Shown here piece after piece: positions 1 to 12,650 of a stretch of DNA of 51,698 bases. The stretch covers positions 1-51,698 of the forward strand of contig CAIRCM010000134.1 in the NCBI GenBank assembly GCA_903877125.1, given 5' to 3'. The DNA comes from an uncultured Acetobacteraceae bacterium. Its GTDB lineage: Bacteria > Pseudomonadota > Alphaproteobacteria > Acetobacterales > Acetobacteraceae. The stretch's first letter is position 1. The number at the start of each line of letters is the position of its first letter. The position numbers were made by a program, and so were the translations under genes. The notes below the pieces were generated by a model. The model was not told where the DNA came from. It saw nothing but the letters and a program-made list of their open reading frames with translations, and searched no databases.

Positions 1-349
1 ATCCAACCAGTTACCCAGTTAAACCGCCTGCCAGCTACCGGGCCAACCGACCATTGCCCGGGTGGGACTTTCACCCACGAGGTGATCGCGTCCTTCGGGA
101 CGCACCAGAGCACGCCGAGGACGATCAAGCCACAGAGGGCGCGGAGGTCCGGCTGCCGGGAGTTTCGCTCGGCGGTCTGCGTGGATTTATCTTCCTCTGT
201 GGTTCTCGGTGTCCTTGGTGATGGGCGATGCGATCCAACGAAAACAGGCGAAAATCGTTTCCATGGTGCGTGAGTACAGAAGGGTCGATGCCGATCATGA
301 CGGGCCGGAGAGTCAACGGTCTCGCCGATCGGCCTCAGACGATCATTCC
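1..349. other. non-coding left edge with two hairpins
   Basis: No convincing gene is seen here. Two adjacent hairpins can be drawn. One pairs GGGTG at 60-64 with CACCC at 72-76. The other is a perfect 6-bp stem, GCGTCC (88-93) with GGACGC (98-103), closed by a stable TTCG tetraloop. Bases 110-230 hold a stretch of the type CACAGAGG / TCCTCTGTGG that often appears as dispersed intergenic sequence. The hairpins could be terminators of a gene outside the window or a structured repeat; neither has a T tract. They lie downstream of the ABC operon, which ends at 350 on the minus strand. Confidence 0.4.
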
Positions 350-1347
<998 letters not shown>

Positions 1348-1351
<4 letters not shown>

Positions 1352-2337
1352 GCGGCCATCCGGCGTTCGGCGAGGTGACAGGCGACCGAATGGCCGGGAG
1401 CTTTAAGTTCGATTGCCGGTGCGACCGTCCGGCAGACGTCGATGGCTGAGGCACAACGGCCGGCAAAGGCACAGCCGACGATCGGTTTGCGCAAGCTGGG
1501 CACCAGACCAGGAATTTCCGCCAACCGGCCACGCGGTCCGTCCTGCAATGACGACCCCAGCATCGGCACCGCGCCGATCAGCCCGCGGGTATAGGGGTGC
1601 AGCGGCCGAGCGAAGATTTCCCGCACGGGCGCTTCCTCGACCTTGCGGCCGGCGTACATCACCACAACCCGCTCCGCCATTTCCGCGACGACACCCAGAT
1701 CGTGAGTGATGAGCATGATCGCCGAACCCAGCCGAGTCTTCAGATCCCGCATGAGATCGAGGATTTGGGCCTGGATGGTGACGTCCAGCGCCGTTGTCGG
1801 TTCGTCGGCGATCAACAGCTGCGGATTACAGGCCAGTGCCATCGCGATCATCACGCGCTGGCGCATCCCGCCGGACAGTTGGTGCGGATACTCCCGTACC
1901 CGGCGTGCGGGGGCGGGAATGCCGACCAAGGTGAGCATTTCGACGGCCTTTGCCTCGGCGTCGCGGGCGTTGAGGCCCTGATGCAGCCGAACCGTTTCCC
2001 CAATCTGCTGGCCCACGGTCAGCACGGGGTTGAGCGAGGTCATCGGCTCCTGAAAGATCATCGAGATCGCGTTGCCACGAATCTGGCGCATGGCCGGCTC
2101 CGGCAGCGTGAGCAGATTCACGCCCTGGAAGCTGATCCGGCCGGCGATCTTGCCGGGTGGCTGCTGGATCAGCCGCAGCACCGACATCGACGTGACCGAC
2201 TTGCCGCAACCGGATTCGCCGACGATCGCCAACGTCTCTCCGGCGTCAATGTGGAACGACAATCCGTTGACCGCGCGCACCACCCCATCGGGCGTGGCGA
2301 AATGCGTTTGTAAATTCTCGACTTCGAGCAGGGCCAT
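1348..2337 (-). CDS. dppD: peptide ABC transporter ATP-binding protein (DppD/OppD type)
   Basis: A 329-residue partner ATPase to the downstream DppF-like protein; such importers use a heterodimer of the two. It has Walker A (GESGCGKS, residues 40-47), the Q-loop region [10 protein letters not shown], signature [15 protein letters not shown] and Walker [13 protein letters not shown]. The C-terminal extension includes the conserved [14 protein letters not shown] cysteine cluster. It begins 5 bp after the DppC-like gene and overlaps dppF by 4 bp. Nothing is missing or unusual in the motifs. The transported peptide class is unknown. Confidence 0.93.
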
Positions 2338-2342
2338 GCGTT

Positions 2343-3251
2343 TTAGAGCCTCTTGGCCAGCCGAGGATCAAGCGCGTCGCGCAGACCATCGCCCAGCAGG
2401 TTCACCGCGAGCACGGTGATGGACAGGAAAATCGCGGGAAAGAAGACGATGTAGGGTTTCACCTGCCAGAGCGCTCGGCCCTCGGCCATGATGTTTCCCC
2501 AGCTTGGGATGATCGGCGGAGTGCCGGCCCCGATGAAGGACAGCGTCGCTTCGGTGATCATCGCGGAGGCGCAGATGAACGTTGCCTGCACCATTAGGGG
2601 TGCGAGGGTGTTGGGCAGGATGTGCTTCCAGATGATGACCGGCACACGCGTCCCGGAGGCGATCGCGGCTTCCACATACGGTTGCTCACGCAGCGACAGA
2701 ACGACACCACGGACAAGTCGGCAGACGCGCGGCGATTCGGTGATGCTGATCGCGATGATGACGTTCTGGACGGAGGCGCGGGTCAGCGCCATCAGGGCGA
2801 TTGCCAGCAGGATTTGCGGGATGGACATCAGCCCGTCCATGGCGCGCATCATGATCGCGTCGATCCCGCGGGTGAAGCCGGAAATCAGTCCGATCGTGGT
2901 GCCGATCAGACCGGCGCAGAACGCCACGGAAAATCCTACTGTCAGCGATACCCGCGAGCCGTACAAAACGCGGGAGTAGACGTCGCGTCCGAGCATGTCG
3001 GTCCCGAACCAATAGAGGTCGGATGGCGGACGGGTGCGCTTGGCGGGCGCCAGGGCCGTGGGATCCTGGGTCCACAGGAGGGGGGCAAAAATCGCGATCA
3101 GCACCATCGTCAGAACCAGCACGCCGCCGATCACGATGGTTGGATGCCGATTGACGAATCCCATGACCCGGCCACGTTCTTTCGGCGTGGGCAGGATATC
3201 GGGCAGCACCGGCGCGGCAGTGTATCCCGGCGGGGCGGTTGTTGCGCTCAA
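2343..3251 (-). CDS. dppC: peptide ABC transporter permease (DppC type)
   Basis: A 302-residue inner-membrane permease. A short cytoplasmic N-terminus precedes a first membrane helix (about residues 35-55, ending [12 protein letters not shown]). The conserved segment [21 protein letters not shown] follows, which is diagnostic of the OppC/DppC N-terminal domain. The rest is a BPD-type permease domain with about five helices and the EAA-like loop [21 protein letters not shown] that docks on the ATPases. It overlaps the DppB-like gene by 4 bp and is followed 5 bp later by the first ATPase gene. It would pair with the DppB-like permease to form the channel. Confidence 0.92.
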   Translation of the reverse strand: MSATTAPPGYTAAPVLPDILPTPKERGRVMGFVNRHPTIVIGGVLVLTMVLIAIFAPLLWTQDPTALAPAKRTRPPSDLYWFGTDMLGRDVYSRVLYGSRVSLTVGFSVAFCAGLIGTTIGLISGFTRGIDAIMMRAMDGLMSIPQILLAIALMALTRASVQNVIIAISITESPRVCRLVRGVVLSLREQPYVEAAIASGTRVPVIIWKHILPNTLAPLMVQATFICASAMITEATLSFIGAGTPPIIPSWGNIMAEGRALWQVKPYIVFFPAIFLSITVLAVNLLGDGLRDALDPRLAKRL

Positions 3252-4189
3252 TAGCGGATCCTCGGGTCGAACACGGTGTAGAGCAGGTCCACACCCAAAT
3301 TAACCAACACGTAAACAAAGCTGAACATCAGCACGACGCCCTGGATCACAGGGTAGTCGCGGCGGAGGATGGCATCGACGGTCAGCCGCCCCAGACCGGG
3401 GATGGCGAAGACGCTTTCGGTCACCACCGCGCCGCCGATCAGCGCGGCGAAACCGATGCCGACGATCGTCACGATCGGCACAGCGGCGTTCTTCAACGCA
3501 TGCACGAACAGGATGCCGCGCTGCCCGACGCCTTTCGCCTTGGCCGTGCGGACGTAGTCTTGCGACAAGACATCCAGCATTGTCGCCCGCGTGATACGCG
3601 CGATCAACGCCATGTAGACGAGACCGAGCGCGGTGGCGGGAAGGATGAGGTTGCGCAGGAAGGGGGCCAGCCCAGCGGTGATCGAGGTAAACCCCTGCAC
3701 CGGCAACCAATCCAGATACAACGCGAACACGTAAGCCAAGAGATATCCCACCACGAACACCGGCGTCGAATAGCCGAACACGGCGGTCATCATCACCAGC
3801 CTGTCGATCCAGGTGCCATGTTTCCAGGCCGCGATCACGCCCATCGGAATGGCGCAGGACAGCGACAGGATCAACGTCAGGCACATGAGCGACACAGTCG
3901 GCTCGATCCGCTGCGCGATCATGTGGGTGACCGGCAGGTTGGTAAAGATCGAAACGCCGAGATCGCCGCTCAGCACATGCCAGAACCAGTCGAAGAACCG
4001 GACCACGAATGGCCGGTCCAGCCCCAGCGACGCGCGGATACGCTCGACATCCGCGGGGGTGGCCTGGTCGCCGGCGATGATCGCGGCGGGGTCGCCGGGT
4101 GCGAGGTAGAGCAGGCTGAAGACAAACAACGCCACCAGCAGCACGACCGGTATGGTGGCAAGGATTCGGCGGACGACGCAGGCGAGCAT
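3248..4189 (-). CDS. dppB: peptide ABC transporter permease (DppB type)
   Basis: A 313-residue integral membrane permease with the typical DppB layout: an N-terminal helix (RILATIPVVLLVALFVFSLL), a periplasmic loop with LAPGDPAAIIAGDQA and LGLDRPF, then five more helices. The EAA-like loop DYVRTAKAKGVGQRGILFVH is present, and the C-terminus ends near FSFVYVLVNLGVDLLYTVFD. It starts 15 bp after the binding-protein gene and overlaps dppC by 4 bp. It acts with DppC as the translocation pore. Confidence 0.93.
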   Translation of the reverse strand: MLACVVRRILATIPVVLLVALFVFSLLYLAPGDPAAIIAGDQATPADVERIRASLGLDRPFVVRFFDWFWHVLSGDLGVSIFTNLPVTHMIAQRIEPTVSLMCLTLILSLSCAIPMGVIAAWKHGTWIDRLVMMTAVFGYSTPVFVVGYLLAYVFALYLDWLPVQGFTSITAGLAPFLRNLILPATALGLVYMALIARITRATMLDVLSQDYVRTAKAKGVGQRGILFVHALKNAAVPIVTIVGIGFAALIGGAVVTESVFAIPGLGRLTVDAILRRDYPVIQGVVLMFSFVYVLVNLGVDLLYTVFDPRIRY

Positions 4190-4204
4190 GGATTGAGGCT
4201 CCGA

Positions 4205-5794
4205 TCAGGTCTTGCTCACGTCCCAGAACACCGGGAACGGCGCCTTGACGACACCGGACACGTTGGTGCGCCAAGCCTGATAGCCCTTGAAGAAGCCGGT
4301 GGGAATGTAGACGACATCGTCCATCGCGGCCTTGTTCAGGTCGGCGATGACGGTCTTCTCCGCAGCCAAATCGGGCGCGGCGTACCAAGCGGCGATTTTT
4401 TCCTGCACCGCGTCGGATTTGGGCCAGCCAAACCAAGCGGTTGGACCGCTGGCATCCAGCGCGATGTAGGGCGCCGGATTCACGCAATCAGCACCCGCGT
4501 GCCAGGTGTGGAAGATATTCCAACCGCCCTCGGACGGCGGCTCCTTTTTGGCGCGCCGTTGGCCAACGGTGCCCCAATCCAACGCTTCGTATTTCACATT
4601 CATGCCGATCCGCTTCAGCAGATCGGCGGTGACGTCGCCTTGCGCTTTGGTGATGGCCACGTCGGTGGCGACCAGCAGCGAGATCGGTTCGCCCTTGTAG
4701 CCGGCCTCGGCCAGCATTTTTTTCGCCAGGTCGTAGTTCCGTGGTCCCTTCAGCCGGTCCCCGCCATTTTCGGTATAAAGCGGCGTGCCTGGGGTGAAGA
4801 AACCGGGCACCGCTTTCCAGAGGGTTTCATCGGATCCGACGACCGCGCCCATGTAGTCTTCCTGGCTCAGGGCGATTTGGATCGCCCGGCGAGCCAGCAC
4901 GTTGTTGAACGGCGGATGCAGGTGGTTAACGCGGAACGAGCCGATATTGCCCAGGGGGTCGGCGATATCGACGGCGATGCCCGCCGATTTCTTCAGCAGC
5001 GGCACCAGATCGGGCAGCGGGGTTTCCCACCAGTCGACCTCTCCGTTCTGCAGCGCGGCGGCGGCGGTGGCGCCGTCGGGAACGATGTTCCACTCGATCC
5101 GGTCGAAATTGATTCGCTTACCGCCGGACAGCCAGCTCGCTTTTTCCGAGCGGGGCACGTAGTCGGCGAACTTCTCGAAAATCGCCTTCGCGCCGGGGAC
5201 CCATTCGTCCTTTTTGAACCGCATGGGACCGGAGCCGATATACTCGGAAATCTGTTTGAACGGGTCCGTGGCCGCGATTCGTTCGGGCATGACGAACAGC
5301 GAGGGCGTGCTGCTTTTGCCCAGCGCGAACAGCATTTTCGGATAGGGCTGGTTCAGCTTGAAGCGGAAGGTGAGATCGTCGATCGCCTCCAGCGCGTCCA
5401 TCCGCTTCTGGATGACCAGCCCCATGGTGGCGTCGCGCGCCATCCAGCGCTTGATGCTCGCGATCGCGTCTTTGGCCCGCACCGGCTCCCCATCGTGGAA
5501 TTTCAGTCCGGCACGGAGCTTGAATGTCCACGTCTTGAAATCGGCGGAGGCCTCATGGCCTTCGACCATCTGCGGCTGGGGTTCCAGCTTGTCGTTCACG
5601 CCATAGAGCATGTCCCAGATCAACAGGGCCCCGTTGCGCACGACATATTGCGTGGTCCAGATCGGGTCGAGATTCGCGAGATTTGCCTGTGGGATAAAGC
5701 GCAGCACCTTGCTGTCCGCGGCCCGCGCGATGCGTGGCGCAGCGAGTCCGACCGCGGCCACGGCGGCGGTTTTCATGAAGTCGCGACGGTCCAT
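4205..5794 (-). CDS. periplasmic peptide-binding protein (SBP family 5), Tat-exported
   Basis: A 529-residue solute-binding protein that should deliver peptides or a related ligand to the permease pair encoded directly downstream. The N-terminus MDRRDFMKTAAVAAVGLAAP is a twin-arginine signal (RRDFMK followed by an Ala-rich core and ARA cleavage region), so it is probably folded before export. The mature part carries SBP_bac_5 features such as ATMVEG-like NDKLEPQPQMVEG, FKLRAGLKFHDGEPV and the NDLA-like RNYDLAKKMLAEAGY. It is the first gene of the operon. The 191 bp upstream, shared with the divergent XRE regulator gene, must hold its promoter. That arrangement makes the neighbouring regulator a candidate controller. 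Confidence 0.92.
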   Translation of the reverse strand: MDRRDFMKTAAVAAVGLAAPRIARAADSKVLRFIPQANLANLDPIWTTQYVVRNGALLIWDMLYGVNDKLEPQPQMVEGHEASADFKTWTFKLRAGLKFHDGEPVRAKDAIASIKRWMARDATMGLVIQKRMDALEAIDDLTFRFKLNQPYPKMLFALGKSSTPSLFVMPERIAATDPFKQISEYIGSGPMRFKKDEWVPGAKAIFEKFADYVPRSEKASWLSGGKRINFDRIEWNIVPDGATAAAALQNGEVDWWETPLPDLVPLLKKSAGIAVDIADPLGNIGSFRVNHLHPPFNNVLARRAIQIALSQEDYMGAVVGSDETLWKAVPGFFTPGTPLYTENGGDRLKGPRNYDLAKKMLAEAGYKGEPISLLVATDVAITKAQGDVTADLLKRIGMNVKYEALDWGTVGQRRAKKEPPSEGGWNIFHTWHAGADCVNPAPYIALDASGPTAWFGWPKSDAVQEKIAAWYAAPDLAAEKTVIADLNKAAMDDVVYIPTGFFKGYQAWRTNVSGVVKAPFPVFWDVSKT

Positions 5795-5985
5795 ATTGTC
5801 GATTGACCCCTCTGCCCACGTTTATGATGTTGCGCCGCCCAGACCCGGCATCTCTCTAGCCTGCCTCAGCGCGACGGGAAACGCCAGCACCGAGTGGGAC
5901 GACAATTGTGCGGCGCACGCGATAAACGCAAATTGGTAACCAGAGGGTGATTTTACGGCACCGCATTTCGCGCTAGAGTTGTCAC
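5795..5985. promoter_or_regulatory. divergent intergenic region between ABC operon and XRE regulator
   Basis: This 191-bp spacer separates the start of the peptide-transporter operon (minus) from the start of the XRE-family regulator (plus), so it should carry both promoters. It is somewhat AT-richer near 5920-5960 (ATAAACGCAAATTGGTAACC). I could not define a clear operator by eye. Confidence 0.4.
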
Positions 5986-6804
5986 ATGCAGGGAATCGAA
6001 AACCTCGACCGGGCGCTTCGCGAAGTGGGAGAATTGCTGCGGGACTGGCGGCAGCGCCGTCGTTTGACCCAACGGGAACTCGCCGCTACCGCCGGAATCT
6101 CCGGCCAGTTGCTTGGCGCGATCGAGACCGGCCGGGAACTGCCGAGCCGGGAAGCAATCCTGTGCCTGGCAGAGCGGCTGGAGGTTCCGCTGCGGCATCG
6201 GAATATAATGCTCGTCGCCGGGGGCTATGCCGCCGTATTCCCCCAGCGGTATCTGGGCGACCCGGAGTTGGCTGGCATTTGGCATATGGTCGAGGAAATG
6301 GTGCGAAACCACGCGCCCTTTCCCGCTTTGGCGCTCGATCAACGCTGGCGCATCGTGGCCAGCAACGACGTGCTGCGCCGGCTGATCCGGAGCGTCGATC
6401 CGGCGCTGCTGTCCACGCCGATCAACTGGGCGCGCGTCGTGCTGCATCCCGCCGGGCTGGCCCCGCGCATCGCCAATCTGGCCGAGTGGCGCGCCTATGT
6501 GCTGAACCGCTTGCGCCGGCACTTCGAGCAGAACGCCGATGCGGTCGTGGCGGACCTGTTGGAGGAAATCGGCGACTACCCTGCCCCGGCGTCAAGCAAC
6601 CCTGTCACATCCGACGGGGTGGCAATTCCATTGAGCCTGATGACGGTCGATGGGCCGCTTACGTTTTATGGCGCCACGACTGTTTTCGGGTCGGCAGTCG
6701 ACGTCACCCTGGCGGAACTGACGGTGGAGACCTTCTACCCGGCGACTGTGGAAACCGCGGCCATCATGCGACGCCAGGCGGCGCTGCCATCAGCAGTCGA
6801 TTGA
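5986..6804 (+). CDS. XRE-family regulator with MmyB-like ligand domain
   Basis: A 272-residue transcription factor. Residues about 12-70 form a helix-turn-helix of the Cro/XRE type (RRRLTQRELAATAGISGQLL followed by AIETGRELPS). Residues about 95-265 match the MmyB-like putative ligand-binding region, including ALALDQRWRIVASND and the LHPAGLAPRIANLAEW segment typical of that family. It is divergent from the peptide ABC operon, suggesting local control, though such regulators often act elsewhere. Its last 41 bp overlap the 3' end of the convergent methyltransferase gene, so transcription of the two may interfere. The ligand is unknown. Confidence 0.88.
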   Translation: MQGIENLDRALREVGELLRDWRQRRRLTQRELAATAGISGQLLGAIETGRELPSREAILCLAERLEVPLRHRNIMLVAGGYAAVFPQRYLGDPELAGIWHMVEEMVRNHAPFPALALDQRWRIVASNDVLRRLIRSVDPALLSTPINWARVVLHPAGLAPRIANLAEWRAYVLNRLRRHFEQNADAVVADLLEEIGDYPAPASSNPVTSDGVAIPLSLMTVDGPLTFYGATTVFGSAVDVTLAELTVETFYPATVETAAIMRRQAALPSAVD

Positions 6805-8008
6805 CCCGTTCCAGAGCGAGGTAGGTGGCGCGCCAAACCGATTCGAAGACATCGGACGGCATGCCCGAGGCCTTGGCGATGGCACCAACGTTCCTTTTTC
6901 CGTCGACAAGCCGCAGGATCGCCGCCGCGCGGGGAGGCAAGACGATCGGAAGCTGCAAGCCGTCGAAGCCGATCATGAGCGTGCCGTCGGGCCGGAGCGC
7001 GTTGGCCAAAACCTCACCAGTCACCTCCCGGAACAGCGGCACCGAAGCCGGGTCGAACGGGTTCGCGCGATCCTCCGGCCGGTCGGCCCGCACGCAGTAG
7101 ACGACGTGGACCGACATGTTGCCGGCGAGGGATTCCGCGAGCGCGGCCCGCTGGAGCGGCGGTAGCGCGGCGGCGCGTTCCCGCAGGCGGGGATCAGGGA
7201 GCAGAGGCGCGGGGTCATAGCGCAACGGCTCCACCCAGCAGGTTGGACGCAAGCCAGCCTGGGCAAGCAGGTCATGCAGGGCGAGCACCGTGAAGGCTTG
7301 GTCGCGCGGATTGAGCAGCAGATCGTAAAGCCCGGCGTCGCCGCCGGCGGATTGATCGCGCACGTTGCCGTTCATTCGCAGCCAGGCCGTCTCCGGCAGG
7401 TGCCGCATCACCCGCCGAGCCACGTCGATCCGTTCAGTAGGCGGCTGATCCGCGGGGGCGAGCAGCCGCAGCGCGTCCTGGATCATGTAGACTCCAGTCC
7501 GGCCGTGCGGCGCATAGACCATCAACCCGATCCCCCCACCGGGCGCCAGGACCGACACCAGCGCGCGCAGGCCGCCCAGCGGATCGGGCAGATGGTGCAG
7601 CACGCCGCAACAGTCGATGTAGTCGAACGGCCCCAGACCGGATCCCGGCAGGTCCAGCAGCGAACGCTGCTCCCACACGATATTCGTCAGTTTGCGGACG
7701 CCGGCCCGCGCTTGGGCGATCTTGAGGGAGGCGGCGGAGCGGTCGAGCCACGTGACGGTCCCCGCGCGCCCGTCGCGGGCCAGCTGCTGCGCCAGCATGA
7801 TCGTCGCATCGCCAGTGCCGCCGCCGGCGATCAGGGCATGCATAGGCTTTCCCGCCGGGCGTCGCGCACCGAAGACCCAATGATCGACCTCGTAGAGGTG
7901 GCCGGGGCTGCCGACGATCAGTCGCTTTGCCTCATCGCGCGGGTCGCGCTTGGGGTAGGGAAAGGCCTCATACTGCGCCGCGAGCTGGGCATCGGTTGCG
8001 TCGGTCAT
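6764..8008 (-). CDS. class I SAM-dependent methyltransferase
   Basis: A 414-residue protein from the ATG at 8008; an upstream in-frame ATG at 8059 would extend into the neighbouring divergent gene and is less likely. Near the N-terminus is the motif QYEAFPYPKRDP found at the start of a family of large bacterial methyltransferases. The SAM site follows: ALIAGGGTGDATIMLAQQL (motif I), then FDYIDCCGVLHHLPDP (motif IV-like) and LAPGGGIGLMVYAP. The C-terminal about 60 residues (PPRAAAILRLVDGKRNVGAI) look like a small winged-helix/PqqD-like module. The substrate is unknown. It starts 23 bp from the divergent SpoU-like gene. Confidence 0.85.
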   Translation of the reverse strand: MTDATDAQLAAQYEAFPYPKRDPRDEAKRLIVGSPGHLYEVDHWVFGARRPAGKPMHALIAGGGTGDATIMLAQQLARDGRAGTVTWLDRSAASLKIAQARAGVRKLTNIVWEQRSLLDLPGSGLGPFDYIDCCGVLHHLPDPLGGLRALVSVLAPGGGIGLMVYAPHGRTGVYMIQDALRLLAPADQPPTERIDVARRVMRHLPETAWLRMNGNVRDQSAGGDAGLYDLLLNPRDQAFTVLALHDLLAQAGLRPTCWVEPLRYDPAPLLPDPRLRERAAALPPLQRAALAESLAGNMSVHVVYCVRADRPEDRANPFDPASVPLFREVTGEVLANALRPDGTLMIGFDGLQLPIVLPPRAAAILRLVDGKRNVGAIAKASGMPSDVFESVWRATYLALERVNRLLMAAPPGVA

Positions 8009-8031
8009 GCCAGGGGGCTTAGACCACCGCC

Positions 8032-8625
8032 ATGAGCGAGACCAGGGGATCCAGACCACGCGGCTATTTCGGCATCGGCGCCGAGGGGGTGTCGAAATCC
8101 GCCAATGTCGGCGCCCTGCTGCGCACCGCGCATGCGTTCGGCGCGTCCTTCTGCTTTATGATCGGCACCGGCTGGGATGCGCGCCAGGGGCGGCACGCCG
8201 ATACCGCCGACTCGCCCCAACATGTCCCGATGTGGCGCTTCCAGGCGCTGTCCGAGCTCGTGCTGCCGCGCGGCTGTGCCTTGGTCGGGATCGAATTGCT
8301 GGACGATGCCGTTGATCTGCCGTCATTCCGCCATCCCTTGAGCGCTGCCTATGTCCTGGGGCCCGAACGGGCAGGACTGTCGCCGGAGATGCTGGCGCGT
8401 TGCGATCATGTGGTGAAAATTCCGACACGGTTCGCGTTGAATCTGGCCGTGGCGGGGGCGTTGATCCTATACGACCGGCTGTTGCAGCATGGGCGGTTCG
8501 CCGAACGCCCGGTCGGTGCGGGCGGCCCACGCGAAGTGCCCGCGCCGGTCAGCCATATCGGCCACGGTAGCCCGCGCTTCCGCCGCACCGTTCCAGACTG
8601 GATGCGTTGGACCGACGACAAATAG
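8032..8625 (+). CDS. SpoU/TrmH-type RNA 2'-O-methyltransferase
   Basis: A 197-residue SPOUT-class methyltransferase that should place a 2'-O-methyl group on a tRNA or rRNA ribose. The SPOUT motifs are visible: KSANVGALLRTAHAFGA (motif 1, with the catalytic N and R), AAYVLGPERAGLSPEML (motif 2) and VKIPTRFALNLAVAGALILYD (motif 3, where the usual SLNVSVA reads ALNLAVA). It lacks the N-terminal RNA-binding extension of TrmH/RlmB, so it is a short stand-alone SPOUT protein. It is followed 10 bp later by a secreted protein gene and then rlmN, another RNA methyltransferase. Confidence 0.87.
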   Translation: MSETRGSRPRGYFGIGAEGVSKSANVGALLRTAHAFGASFCFMIGTGWDARQGRHADTADSPQHVPMWRFQALSELVLPRGCALVGIELLDDAVDLPSFRHPLSAAYVLGPERAGLSPEMLARCDHVVKIPTRFALNLAVAGALILYDRLLQHGRFAERPVGAGGPREVPAPVSHIGHGSPRFRRTVPDWMRWTDDK

Positions 8626-8635
8626 GGGACGTGCC

Positions 8636-9274
8636 ATGACGTGGTTCTGCTTGTTGCCGACCGAGGCAAGCCGTATTTGTGCGCCCATGCTCACACATGC
8701 ACCCCGACTGATTGCCGCGTTGGCGATTTCTTCGCTGCTGGCCGGCCCGGCGATGGCGGTCGACGCCGGCAAACCGCCCGCGGCCAAGCCCCCCACCGCG
8801 AAGCCGGCCCCGGCTCATGCGCCCACACCCGCGACGACACCGGGCGGTCCGAAGCAGATCGGCAAGTTCGAGGATTGGATCGCGGCGACCCATCAGGAAT
8901 CGGGTGCGACCGTCTGTTACGCGTTCACACGGGCGCTCGGTTCCACGCCGGCGATCGCGGGACGGGGGCAAGTGATCATCACGATCACCCAACGCCCGAG
9001 TTTGCGCGACGCTGTCGCCATGGAGGCCGGGTTCGCCTACGCCGACAAGGCCGCGGTCACCGTGCAGGTCGACCAGACCGCGCTGGATTTCTACACCGAC
9101 AAGCGCAACGCCTTCGCCCGCGACGGCAAGGCAGTCGCGGCGGCGTTCGCCAAGGGTGCCAAGGCGATCGCCAAATCGCCGGGCCCGAAAGGTGTGGCGG
9201 TGCAGGACACGTTCAGCCTGAAGGGTTTCTCCGACGCCTATAAGGCCATCACCAAGGCGTGCCCCCCGAAGTGA
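8636..9274 (+). CDS. secreted IalB-like (invasion-associated locus B) protein
   Basis: A 212-residue exported protein of the IalB family, whose function outside Bartonella is not known. The ATG at 8636 is preceded by an AGGGGA ribosome site; an internal ATG at 8687 gives a cleaner signal peptide ([20 protein letters not shown] ending PAMA) and may be the true start. A Pro/Ala/Lys-rich linker (residues about 45-75) follows the signal. The IalB domain begins at [20 protein letters not shown] and ends at residues TKACPPK; the two cysteines probably form the family disulfide. Its stop overlaps the preferred rlmN start (GTGA). Confidence 0.82.
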   Translation: MTWFCLLPTEASRICAPMLTHAPRLIAALAISSLLAGPAMAVDAGKPPAAKPPTAKPAPAHAPTPATTPGGPKQIGKFEDWIAATHQESGATVCYAFTRALGSTPAIAGRGQVIITITQRPSLRDAVAMEAGFAYADKAAVTVQVDQTALDFYTDKRNAFARDGKAVAAAFAKGAKAIAKSPGPKGVAVQDTFSLKGFSDAYKAITKACPPK

Positions 9275-10452
9275 ACGCGATCACAGATCTCACAAAGGCC
9301 GAACGCGAGCGTATCCTGGCCAAATCGGCCCTGTTCGATCCGCCAGACGCGGCTTTGGCCGATGGGCGACGCGACCTCGTCGGCATGGACCGAGAGGAGC
9401 TGGGTGCCGAGTTGGCCGCGATCGGCGAAAAGCCGTTTCGGGTAAAGCAGCTATGGCACTGGATCTACCACCAGGGCGTGACCGATTTTTCCCGCATGTC
9501 GTCCATCGCACGCCCGTTGCAGGAAAAGCTGGCCGAACGCTTTGTCATCGGCCGGCCGGATCCCGTGGTGGTGCAGACCAGCACCGATGAGACGCGGAAA
9601 TTCCTCTTTCGCTTTCGCGACGGGCAGGAGGCCGAGACCGTCTACATCCCCGATCCGGTCGAGGATCGCGGCGCGGTGTGCATTTCCTCGCAGGTCGGCT
9701 GCACGCTGTCATGCCGGTTCTGTCATACCGGGACGCAGACCCTGGTGCGGAACCTGGGGGCGCCGGAAATCGTTGGGCAGTTCATGGCGGCGCGGGATTC
9801 GTATGGTGAGTGGCCGTCACCGAAGGGCGAGACCCCGCGGCTCTTGTCCACCATCGTACTGATGGGGATGGGCGAGCCGCTTTACAACTATACCAACGTA
9901 TCCAAAGCGATGCGGATCGTGATGGATGGGGAGGGCATCGGGCTGTCCCGTCGGCGGATCACGCTGTCGACCTCCGGCGTGGTGCCGATGATGGATCGGG
10001 CGGGCGCCGAGCTAGGGGTGAATTTGGCGGTGTCGCTGCATGCGGTGACGAACGAGCTGCGCGATGTGCTGGTACCGTTGAACCGCAAATACCCGATCGA
10101 GGAACTGATTGCGGCCTGCCGGCGCTACCCGGGGTCGTCCAATGCCCGGCGGATCACGTTCGAGTATGTGATGTTGAAGGGTGTGAACGATTCGGCGGCC
10201 GAGGCGCGGGAGCTGGTCCGGCTGATCGCCGGGTTACCGGCCAAGGTGAATTTGATCCCGTTCAATCCCTGGCCTGGGTCTCAGTACGAGACGAGCACGC
10301 CGGCCGCGGTGGCCAAATTCTCACGTATTGTCAGCGACGCCGGGATTTCCGCGCCGGTGCGTACGCCGCGCGGGCGGGATATTTCGGCGGCCTGCGGGCA
10401 GTTGAAGACGGACAGCAAGCGGGAACGGACGGCGATTTCGGTTCCGGTTTGA
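9271..10452 (+). CDS. rlmN: 23S rRNA/tRNA adenine-C2 methyltransferase RlmN
   Basis: A 393-residue radical-SAM enzyme that methylates A2503 of 23S rRNA (and A37 of some tRNAs) at C2. The radical-SAM cluster motif CTLSCRFC (CxxxCxxC) is present, along with [23 protein letters not shown] and the C-terminal catalytic cysteine in [11 protein letters not shown]. The start chosen is GTG 9271, which overlaps the stop of the IalB-like gene in a GTGA; another GTG at 9259 is possible and would add four residues. Length is normal. The gene is followed by a 120-bp gap before leuC. Confidence 0.95.
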   Translation: MNAITDLTKAERERILAKSALFDPPDAALADGRRDLVGMDREELGAELAAIGEKPFRVKQLWHWIYHQGVTDFSRMSSIARPLQEKLAERFVIGRPDPVVVQTSTDETRKFLFRFRDGQEAETVYIPDPVEDRGAVCISSQVGCTLSCRFCHTGTQTLVRNLGAPEIVGQFMAARDSYGEWPSPKGETPRLLSTIVLMGMGEPLYNYTNVSKAMRIVMDGEGIGLSRRRITLSTSGVVPMMDRAGAELGVNLAVSLHAVTNELRDVLVPLNRKYPIEELIAACRRYPGSSNARRITFEYVMLKGVNDSAAEARELVRLIAGLPAKVNLIPFNPWPGSQYETSTPAAVAKFSRIVSDAGISAPVRTPRGRDISAACGQLKTDSKRERTAISVPV

Positions 10453-10572
10453 AGTCGGGGGTGGGGGGCTTGCGACGCGACGTCGGTGCCCTGCCGGTCA
10501 GCCCAGACCACCTTGCACATCCCCGCGGCATCGTCCAAATCACCCTCAACCGTGCAATTGAGGGAACCCCCG

Positions 10573-11991
<1,419 letters not shown>

Positions 11992-12008
11992 TATAGGGAG
12001 AAACGCGC

Positions 12009-12632
12009 ATGGAACCCTTCACCAAACTGACCGGCATCGCCGCCCCGCTGCCGATGCAGAATATCGACACGGACAAGATCATCCCGGCCCGCTTTCTCAA
12101 GACGATCAAGCGCTCCGGCCTCGGTGTGCATCTGTTCGACCCGCTGCGCTTCAACAAGGACGGGTCGGAGAAGCCGGAGTTCGTGCTGAACCAGGAACCC
12201 TATCGCAAGGCGGAAATCATCGTCGCCTTCGAGAATTTCGGCTGCGGATCGTCGCGCGAACATGCCCCCTGGGCGCTGCTGGATTTTGGCATCCGCTGCA
12301 TCATCGCCCCGGATTTCGCCGATATCTTTTTCAACAACAGCTTCAAGAACGGCATCCTGCCGGTCCGGCTGCCGCGCGAGGTCTGCGATCAGTTGGTCGA
12401 GGACGCCAAGATGGGCGGCAATGCCCGCATCACCGTCGATCTGGAACGCCAGGTCGTGGTGCGCCCGAATGGCGAGGAAATCCATTTTGAGATCGATGCC
12501 TTCCGCAAGCATTTGCTGCTGAACGGCTTGGACGATATCGGCCAGACCCTGCAGCACGGCACCGCCATCGACACCTACGAAGCCCAGCAAAAGCAGGATC
12601 GGTCCTGGATGCCGACCACGACCGCCGCCTGA
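12009..12632 (+). CDS. leuD: 3-isopropylmalate dehydratase small subunit
   Basis: A 207-residue swivel-domain subunit that completes the LeuCD enzyme. The family signature [20 protein letters not shown] is present, with [15 protein letters not shown] near the N-terminus and [16 protein letters not shown] in the middle. Length is typical. It lies 17 bp after leuC with an AGGGAG ribosome site just upstream of its ATG, and 18 bp before leuB. Confidence 0.96.
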   Translation: MEPFTKLTGIAAPLPMQNIDTDKIIPARFLKTIKRSGLGVHLFDPLRFNKDGSEKPEFVLNQEPYRKAEIIVAFENFGCGSSREHAPWALLDFGIRCIIAPDFADIFFNNSFKNGILPVRLPREVCDQLVEDAKMGGNARITVDLERQVVVRPNGEEIHFEIDAFRKHLLLNGLDDIGQTLQHGTAIDTYEAQQKQDRSWMPTTTAA

Positions 12633-12650
12633 GTCTGAAAGAACCGTATC

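Noticed and set aside
3239-5806. 855-codon open frame on the plus strand opposite the peptide transporter genes
   Set aside because: It is antisense to clearly recognisable permease and binding-protein genes, has low-complexity Arg/His/Gly/Asp-rich translation and no domain; it is a GC-skew shadow.
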